Below are positions 6,553-10,635 of a stretch of DNA of 10,635 nucleotides, in pieces; position 1 is the stretch's first letter, and every line of letters starts with the position of its first letter. The translations under genes and the position numbers were made by a program. The notes beneath the pieces were generated by a model, which saw only the letters and a program-made list of their open reading frames with translations, had not been told where the DNA came from and did not search any database. This DNA is from DASTPP01 sp035762175 (GTDB lineage Bacteria; Myxococcota_A; Polyangia; Polyangiales; Polyangiaceae): assembly GCA_035762175.1 (NCBI GenBank), contig DASTPP010000262.1:1-10635 (forward strand), written 5' to 3'.

Positions 6553-6979
6553 ACGCCCGGCTCGCGGAGGGCGCGCGCGAAGCCGCCGCGCTGGCGTGCG
6601 GAGGCCTCGCGTGGTTGCCGGGCGGCGGCGGGCGGGTTCATGGCGTCGTGCCCATCGGGGTGTGTTCAGTGCTCCTCCATGGTGCTCCCTTTCCCCAGGG
6701 GGTGGGGCTCGCCAGCCACCACCCCGGGTCGCAAAACAGGGCCGACACGGGCGAATCGTCCGTCACGCCGCGCCGCGGCGAAGACCTGCGGGCGGCGGGC
6801 GATGGCTGTCTCGAGCCGTTCAACCGACTAGGCGTCCGTTTTACCACCTAGCTGAACGTCAGGTTTTTGAGGACAACCCCGGGGCGCGGGGGTCGGCGCG
6901 CTCATTGCTTTGTCGCGAGTTGGGGGGGTTCACCCGAAGCCGGCTAGTCACCGAGCCTTCGGGGCCCAAAGGAGAGCCG
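6553..6979. other. Gene-poor spacer after the oxygenase gene
   Basis: About 430 bases without a convincing gene. All frames give short products with poor codon bias. A 7-bp GGGGTGG/CCACCCC pair (6699-6725) and a small CTAGG...CCTAG inverted repeat (6828-6851) are visible, neither with a T-tract. Base composition is more mixed than in the flanking genes, particularly from 6640 to 6970, which may mean decayed coding or acquired sequence. No RNA gene was recognised. Confidence 0.6.
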
Positions 6980-7008
6980 TTGTTAAACCGGCCCCGGGGT
7001 GGTACGAT
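6980..7008 (+). promoter_or_regulatory. Candidate sigma-70-type promoter for the eight-cysteine lipoprotein
   Basis: TTGTTA (6980-6985), a 17-bp spacer and TACGAT (7003-7008) fit the housekeeping pattern, 4 of 6 in each box. Transcription would start near 7015, giving a leader of about 20 nt containing the GAGG at 7023-7026 before the ATG at 7034. Confidence 0.5.
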
Positions 7009-7033
7009 AATCGGTTCTGAGCGAGGTCTAGTA

Positions 7034-7342
7034 ATGAGATGCGGAGGGCTTTTGGTCGGGTTGTTCGTGCTGTTGGTCGGGGCCGCCGGGTGTGCCGGAG
7101 ATGACGACGACGACAACGGCACGTCGCTGGCGCAGGCGAAGTCGGGCTGTGTGATCGGGGGCTGCGGCGGCACGGTGTGCGGGAAGGCGAGCAACATTCC
7201 GCCCGCCACCTGCCAGGTTCGCGCCGTCGACGAGTGTTATCGCGACGCGGGCGCGATCTGCGAGCCGCAGGCGTACGGCCTCTGCGGCTGGCGCGAGACG
7301 CCCGCCCTCTCGGACTGCCTCGCGCGGATGCGCGATCTGTGA
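7034..7342 (+). CDS. Small lipoprotein with an eight-cysteine-cluster domain
   Basis: A 102-residue secreted lipoprotein. GAGG lies 7 nt before the ATG. Residues 1-20 form a lipoprotein signal ending AAGC (Cys20), followed by five aspartates, which would disfavour retention in the inner membrane. The mature domain has exactly eight cysteines (39, 44, 49, 60, 68, 76, 84, 95) with GCVIGGCGGTVC, then a CYR segment, then YGLCGW and SDCL. This order matches the small 'eight-cysteine-cluster' domain found in exported proteins of myxobacteria and relatives, assumed to be disulfide-bonded. Function is unknown; surface display is likely. The gene stands alone with its own promoter and is followed by a strong hairpin. 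Confidence 0.8.
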   Translation: MRCGGLLVGLFVLLVGAAGCAGDDDDDNGTSLAQAKSGCVIGGCGGTVCGKASNIPPATCQVRAVDECYRDAGAICEPQAYGLCGWRETPALSDCLARMRDL

Positions 7343-7377
7343 GCGCGGCGCCCTCGCGCTCGCCGGGCAGAGCCGAG

Positions 7378-7406
7378 AGCGCCGACCGTCCAATCCGGTC
7401 GGCGCT
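7378..7406. terminator. Strong bidirectional hairpin between convergent genes
   Basis: AGCGCCGACCG and CGGTCGGCGCT form a perfect 11-bp stem around a 7-nt loop, followed by TTTAG on the plus strand. It lies between the ends of the eight-cysteine lipoprotein and ABA4-like genes, so it can stop transcription from both. CCGGTCGGCGCT recurs exactly at 7465-7476, 70 bp away, so the left arm could pair with either copy. Confidence 0.65.
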
Positions 7407-7443
7407 TTAGAGCGCTTCAACGCTAGAGCCGCTCGACCAGAAC

Positions 7444-7461
7444 ATGCCCAAGGCTGGGCAT
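7444..7461. terminator. Second short hairpin in the convergent spacer
   Basis: ATGCCCA and TGGGCAT pair around AGGC. It lies between the two copies of CCGGTCGGCGCT and adds to a composite termination zone. No long T-tract is present on either strand. Confidence 0.4.
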
Positions 7462-7610
7462 TCTCCGGTCGGCGCTCTAGCCTCCGCCGCGGCCCTTCGG
7501 GTGCCCGAGCCGGGCGAGCGTCGCGAGGGCCCGGGCGCCCTCGTCGCCCCCGGCCGCCCGCGCGCAGCAGCGCCTCGAGGGGCGTGCTCTCGTTGCCGAG
7601 CGCGGCCCGC

Positions 7611-8105
7611 TCACGCCGACGCGCTTGCCCCCTCGGCGGCGGCCGCCCTTCGCGCTTCGGCCCCGGCCTCTTCGCCGAGCGCGAGCGTGTGGCAGCGGGC
7701 GAAGCGGACGACGAGGTACAGCAAGAGCCCCACCGGGCCGAAGAAGCAGATCACGACGACGCAGGGGGCGACCATCACGCGGGGGAGGTTGCGGCGGGCC
7801 GCGTCGCGCACCACCCACGCGCCGACGAAGAGGTCGAACGCGAGGTAGTGGACCCAGCAGAGCAGCGCGAGCCAGGGCACGCTGAACATGCGCATGACGG
7901 CCGAGAGGCTCTGGCCGCCGGCGTCGGGCGGCATCGAGCCCCAGAGCGCGACGCACAGGGCGCCGTGCACGAAGCAGAGCGCGGCGGGGACGACGGCGCC
8001 ATGAATGAGCGTTTGCGTCCAGCGCCAGCGGGGCGCAAACACGAGCAGCGCCCAGGGCGCGAGGATGCCGAAATTGAAAAAGGGGTACAGGTTATGCGGA
8101 TTCAT
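7611..8105 (-). CDS. ABA4-like (DUF4281) integral membrane protein
   Basis: A 164-residue protein with four predicted membrane helices at about 10-24, 33-55, 76-98 and 110-133. GGAGG lies 5 nt before the ATG at 8105. The signature WVHYLAFDLFVGAWVVRDA (84-102), followed by a basic residue pair and later FFGPVGLLLYLVVRF, is diagnostic of the ABA4-like family, named after the plant ABA4 protein required for neoxanthin formation. Bacterial members are uncharacterised; a link to carotenoids or other membrane lipids is possible but not shown here, since no carotenoid gene is adjacent. The last ~25 residues are an A/E-rich cytoplasmic tail. It is transcribed away from the SUMF1 gene region, in the same direction but with a 600-bp gap. 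Confidence 0.85.
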   Translation of the reverse strand: MNPHNLYPFFNFGILAPWALLVFAPRWRWTQTLIHGAVVPAALCFVHGALCVALWGSMPPDAGGQSLSAVMRMFSVPWLALLCWVHYLAFDLFVGAWVVRDAARRNLPRVMVAPCVVVICFFGPVGLLLYLVVRFARCHTLALGEEAGAEARRAAAAEGASASA

Positions 8106-8723
8106 GCGGTCCTCCGGTCGGTACGACGATGCGAATCGAGGGCGCGCCGGGGCCGGGGCCGCGCGGGCCGGGGCGGTGCGCGCGGCGTGGCCGCTCGACC
8201 GCCCCTCCGCCCGCCCGGGCCAGAGTCGGCCCGCGCGCGTCGGCGCTGCGTTTCGCCACCACGGCCCGAGCGGCGCGACCGCACAGGGGCCTGGGCGCGC
8301 GGCAGTCGAGCCGGGCGCGTCAGCCCGCGGAGTCGCGGGGGCGGGGCGGTGGCGTCAGGACGAGGAGGTCATCGTCGACGCGGGGGAACGCGTCGGAGCA
8401 GACGCTAGCACCCTCGCCGCGCTCGATCCACCCGCGCGAGCGTTCGCGCCGGGCTCGCGCCGACTTCCTACGGTCAGGCGGCTTCGTCCGCCGCTGACGC
8501 GGCCGCTTCTCGCGCGTACGCGCGGGCCCCGGGGTGCGCGTAGCCTTCGCCCGAGTTTCCTTCGGGTCGCCCCTGGCACGGGCGCTGCACGATCGCACCC
8601 ACGACGACCTGGCAGCGCGGTCGGTCGGAACTTCGTCAGGGCTAAGGGCAAAGGCCGTCGCGCGACGCCTCATTAGGGTCGCACGTCGCCGGCGGTTCGA
8701 ACGCCCGATGGCCCCGCCGACGT
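8106..8723. other. Gene-poor region upstream of the ABA4-like gene
   Basis: About 620 bases with no convincing gene on either strand. It contains runs of CGGGGC-type sequence (8150-8180) and should hold the ABA4-like promoter on the minus strand, though no clear -10 was found. A minus-strand frame from 8673 to 8320 is open for 117 arginine-rich codons but lacks a ribosome binding site and the codon bias of neighbouring genes. It may be a decayed or frameshifted gene. Confidence 0.5.
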
Positions 8724-10148
8724 TCACGACCCCCGCGCCTGTCCAGGGCTTGGCTTGCTTAGCTTCTTCGCACGACGCCACGGCTTCTCGAGCGCTCGCG
8801 GCGGCGCCGCGGCGGGCGGGCGGCGCCCCCGGGCCGGCGGGGGCGCCGCTCGTCGCCCCTCGGCGAGAGCGGACCGCTTTAACTCGGGGCGCGCACAACG
8901 GAGCCCGTGGCCGTCGTCGCGCGACATCTCTTCGGCGCTGCCGCGGACGGCGTTGCGCAAGAGAAGCTCGGAGGCATTGATGGTGGTGGCCGTGGGGTCT
9001 TGGCTGTACCAGGCGCCCCCGCGAATGGTGCGATGGTAGACCGCGGTCGTTCTCAGCTCGAGCAGGGCGCAGTCGTCGCAGAACTCGGGGGGGTAGGTGG
9101 CGCGCCACCAGTCGACGACCCACTCGTTGGCGTTGCCCGTCATGTCGGCCTGGCCCCAGCGCGCGTCGCCGAGAGGCGACTTCGAGCCGACGCGCTGGAT
9201 GGGCACCAGATCGCCGTAGACGGCGTAGGCGGGGGTGATGAAGCCCAGGCTGTTGCTCGGCCAAGCGAAGACGCGGTGCTCGGACCCGCCGGAGGCGGCG
9301 TAGTTCCACTCGGCGTCGGTCGGCAGGCGGCCGCCGTCCCAGATGCAGAAGGCGTAGGCCTCGAACCAGGTCACGCAGTTGATGGGCTTGGTCTCGTTCG
9401 GCCCGGGCTCGTCCGTCCAGGTGGGCGAGACGACGGGCTTGGCCTCGGGGACGCCGGCGCACGCCTTCATCGCGCTGACGAGCGCCGCCTTGTCGGCGAG
9501 CAGGCCGCCGGCGACGGTCGCCCCGGAGGTGCCGAAGTTCCAGTCGGAGTGCCAGCCGGCGTCGAAGGGGTTGTTGGGGTTCTTGCCGGCCCCGTTTTCG
9601 ATCATCGTCGGCGAATATTGGTCGAGAAACCGGCGGAAGCGCCCGACGGTGACCTCGTAGCGGTCGAGTCGGAAGTCGGACACGGTGGCGTCGCCGGTGG
9701 CGTGCGTGCGCGCGTTGCTGAGGCCGTCGTAGCCGCGCACGAAGCTGCCGCCGATCACGCGGGGGCTGTCGCAGCAGTCGCGGCTCGGGCTGGTCTCGAC
9801 GCCGCACTCTTGGGCGAGCCCGGCGCAGCTCGGCGGGCCGTCGTACTGGGCGCTGCTGCCGCCGGAGGCGTTCGAGGAGCCGCTGCCGCCGGCCTCGCCG
9901 CCGCCGCCCGCGCCGCCGCCGCCGCCGCCGCCCTTCGTCTCGCCGCCGCCCGCGCCCTTCGACTCGCCGTTGCCGGCGGTCGGCGCGTCGGGCTGCCCGC
10001 CGGCGCCCGCGCGCAGCTCGCTGCCGGGCGCGCCCGGCGGCCCCGCCGGCTGAAAGTCGTCGAGACCGGCCGAGCACGCCGCGCTCGCGGCGAGCCCGAC
10101 CCCGGCGCATACGACGCCAAAGGCGGCGCGTCGTTTGACGGTAGGCAT
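8724..10148 (-). CDS. Secreted SUMF1-fold lipoprotein, non-catalytic FGE-like
   Basis: A 474-residue protein. The ATG at 10148 shares its A with the stop of the preceding gene (TAATG), which supports coupling and this start; an in-frame GTG two codons earlier is possible. Residues 1-25 are a lipoprotein-like signal (SAAC, Cys25). A long G/S-rich linker (about 40-100) leads to a Cys-rich segment PSCAGLAQECG...DCC and the SUMF1 domain from about 130 to 420: DRYEVTVGRFRRFL, GGRLPTDAEWNYAASGG, MTGNANEWVVDWW, RTIRGGAWYS, GLRCAR. The cysteine pair used by formylglycine-generating enzyme is replaced (region ASELLLRNAVR), so sulfatase activation is unlikely; ligand or polysaccharide binding at the surface is more plausible. 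The final ~54 residues are P/R/A-rich and unusual, perhaps read-through past an older stop. Confidence 0.85.
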   Translation of the reverse strand: MPTVKRRAAFGVVCAGVGLAASAACSAGLDDFQPAGPPGAPGSELRAGAGGQPDAPTAGNGESKGAGGGETKGGGGGGGAGGGGEAGGSGSSNASGGSSAQYDGPPSCAGLAQECGVETSPSRDCCDSPRVIGGSFVRGYDGLSNARTHATGDATVSDFRLDRYEVTVGRFRRFLDQYSPTMIENGAGKNPNNPFDAGWHSDWNFGTSGATVAGGLLADKAALVSAMKACAGVPEAKPVVSPTWTDEPGPNETKPINCVTWFEAYAFCIWDGGRLPTDAEWNYAASGGSEHRVFAWPSNSLGFITPAYAVYGDLVPIQRVGSKSPLGDARWGQADMTGNANEWVVDWWRATYPPEFCDDCALLELRTTAVYHRTIRGGAWYSQDPTATTINASELLLRNAVRGSAEEMSRDDGHGLRCARPELKRSALAEGRRAAPPPARGRRPPAAAPPRALEKPWRRAKKLSKPSPGQARGS

Positions 10149-10635
10149 TACCACGTTCCCTCCATGTGCACCGCCACCTGGCCCGCCGAAAACACGGGCG
10201 CGACGCGCGGCGCCCCGGCGCGCGCCGGCGACGCGTGCGGGGCCGTGAACCACAGGACGAGCCCCCCGACGACGCCCGCGGCGCCGGCGGCGAAGGCCGC
10301 GGCGGCGAACCGCGCGTCCGACTTGCCCTCGTCGCGCGCGGCGATGGCGTCGGGCGAACAGTCGCGCCGGGTGGGGCAGAGCGAAGCGGCGCGATCGCGG
10401 TTTTCGAACACCGCGAGCTGGAAGGCGACCCCGGCGCCGAGGCCGACGAGGCCGAGGCCGCCCACGGCGAGGGCGGCGGTCTTCTGCGCCGACCAAGACG
10501 AGGGGCGCTCGGGCGCGGGTTCGGCCGCGGGCGCCGCCTTTGGGCGCGCCGCCCCGCCCGCCGCCGCCGGCGGCGTCGGGCCGGGGGGAGCCGCGGCCGA
10601 GGGCTGGCGCCCGGGCGCGCCGGTCGCCTGGTCGG
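10148..10635 (-). CDS. C-terminal part of a two-helix membrane protein (partial)
   Basis: The frame is open to the window edge, so the N-terminus lies beyond 10635. Visible are a P/A-rich linker, a first hydrophobic helix (TAALAVGGLGLVGLGAGVAF), a polar loop with two cysteines (SLCPTRRDC) and the segment DEGKSDARF, then a second helix (AGVVGGLVLWFTA), and a short end VAPVFSAGQVAVHMEGTW. This arrangement is common at the C-terminus of myxobacterial PEGA- or TPR-containing envelope proteins. The missing N-terminal part decides the family. It overlaps the start of the SUMF1 lipoprotein gene by one base, so the two are an operon and the products may work together in the envelope. Confidence 0.75.
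   Translation of the reverse strand, partial: DQATGAPGRQPSAAAPPGPTPPAAAGGAARPKAAPAAEPAPERPSSWSAQKTAALAVGGLGLVGLGAGVAFQLAVFENRDRAASLCPTRRDCSPDAIAARDEGKSDARFAAAAFAAGAAGVVGGLVLWFTAPHASPARAGAPRVAPVFSAGQVAVHMEGTW

Noticed and set aside
7477..7956. Minus-strand frame overlapping the ABA4-like gene
   Set aside because: It is another frame of the same DNA, arginine-rich, without ribosome binding site; the ABA4-like frame has clear family motifs and membrane helices.
8320..8673. 117-codon arginine-rich frame on the minus strand just after the SUMF1 gene
   Set aside because: No ribosome binding site, third-position G/C clearly lower than in neighbouring genes, and no recognisable motif; kept only as a possible decayed gene.
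8724..10148. Active formylglycine-generating enzyme
   Set aside because: The fold motifs are present but the catalytic cysteine pair is missing, a signal peptide exports the protein, and no sulfatase gene is nearby.

Overview
The window looks like a chromosomal, accessory-rich stretch from a very high-GC myxobacterium, probably of the order Polyangiales. That is an inference from several protein types that are common together in that group: paired Cys-anchored lipoproteins, a secreted SUMF1-fold lipoprotein, an eight-cysteine-cluster lipoprotein, a P/A-rich two-helix membrane protein end, Rpn-like fragments, and strong C/G third-position bias in the real genes. No rRNA, tRNA or CRISPR was seen.

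Layout from left to right. Positions 1-325 hold a 38-bp tandem repeat, a strong hairpin and a promoter with a good sigma-54 -24/-12 match that overlaps an extended -10. This promoter leads a two-gene operon (326-1233, ATGA overlap) encoding two related Bor/Iss-family outer-membrane-type lipoproteins. A 64-bp repeat array with paired hairpins (1234-1434) separates it from a convergent gene of unknown function (1526-2353, minus). Upstream of that gene lies a run of non-coding repeats: fifteen pyrimidine heptamers (2497-2601), a palindrome array with an exact 42-bp period (2619-2842), and a roughly 100-bp inverted-repeat element resembling a MITE (2847-2951). Next come two head-to-head gene remnants: the C-terminal part of an Rpn-type nuclease/transposase-like protein (minus) and the last ~30 codons of what looks like a TIR-type protein (plus). 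They abut near 3675.

From 3824 there are candidate sigma-54 and sigma-70 promoters, a 191-residue protein of unknown function (4045-4620), nine imperfect copies of a GC-rich 13-mer (4682-4839), and a 53-residue peptide gene with an excellent ribosome binding site (4916-5077). A short hairpin follows, and then a cupin/JmjC oxygenase (5266-6552) with an intact HxD...H iron site. The small peptide plus oxygenase is the best candidate here for an undescribed system: a peptide-modification (RiPP-like) pair is possible, but a stand-alone ribosomal oxygenase is the sober alternative.

The right part holds a short lipoprotein with an eight-cysteine domain (7034-7342), a bidirectional terminator zone, a convergent ABA4-like four-helix membrane protein (7611-8105, minus), about 600 bp without a convincing gene, and then a translationally coupled minus-strand pair. 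The first of that pair is the C-terminal end of a membrane protein cut by the window edge (10148-10635). The second is a secreted SUMF1-fold lipoprotein (8724-10148) that lacks the catalytic cysteines of formylglycine-generating enzyme.
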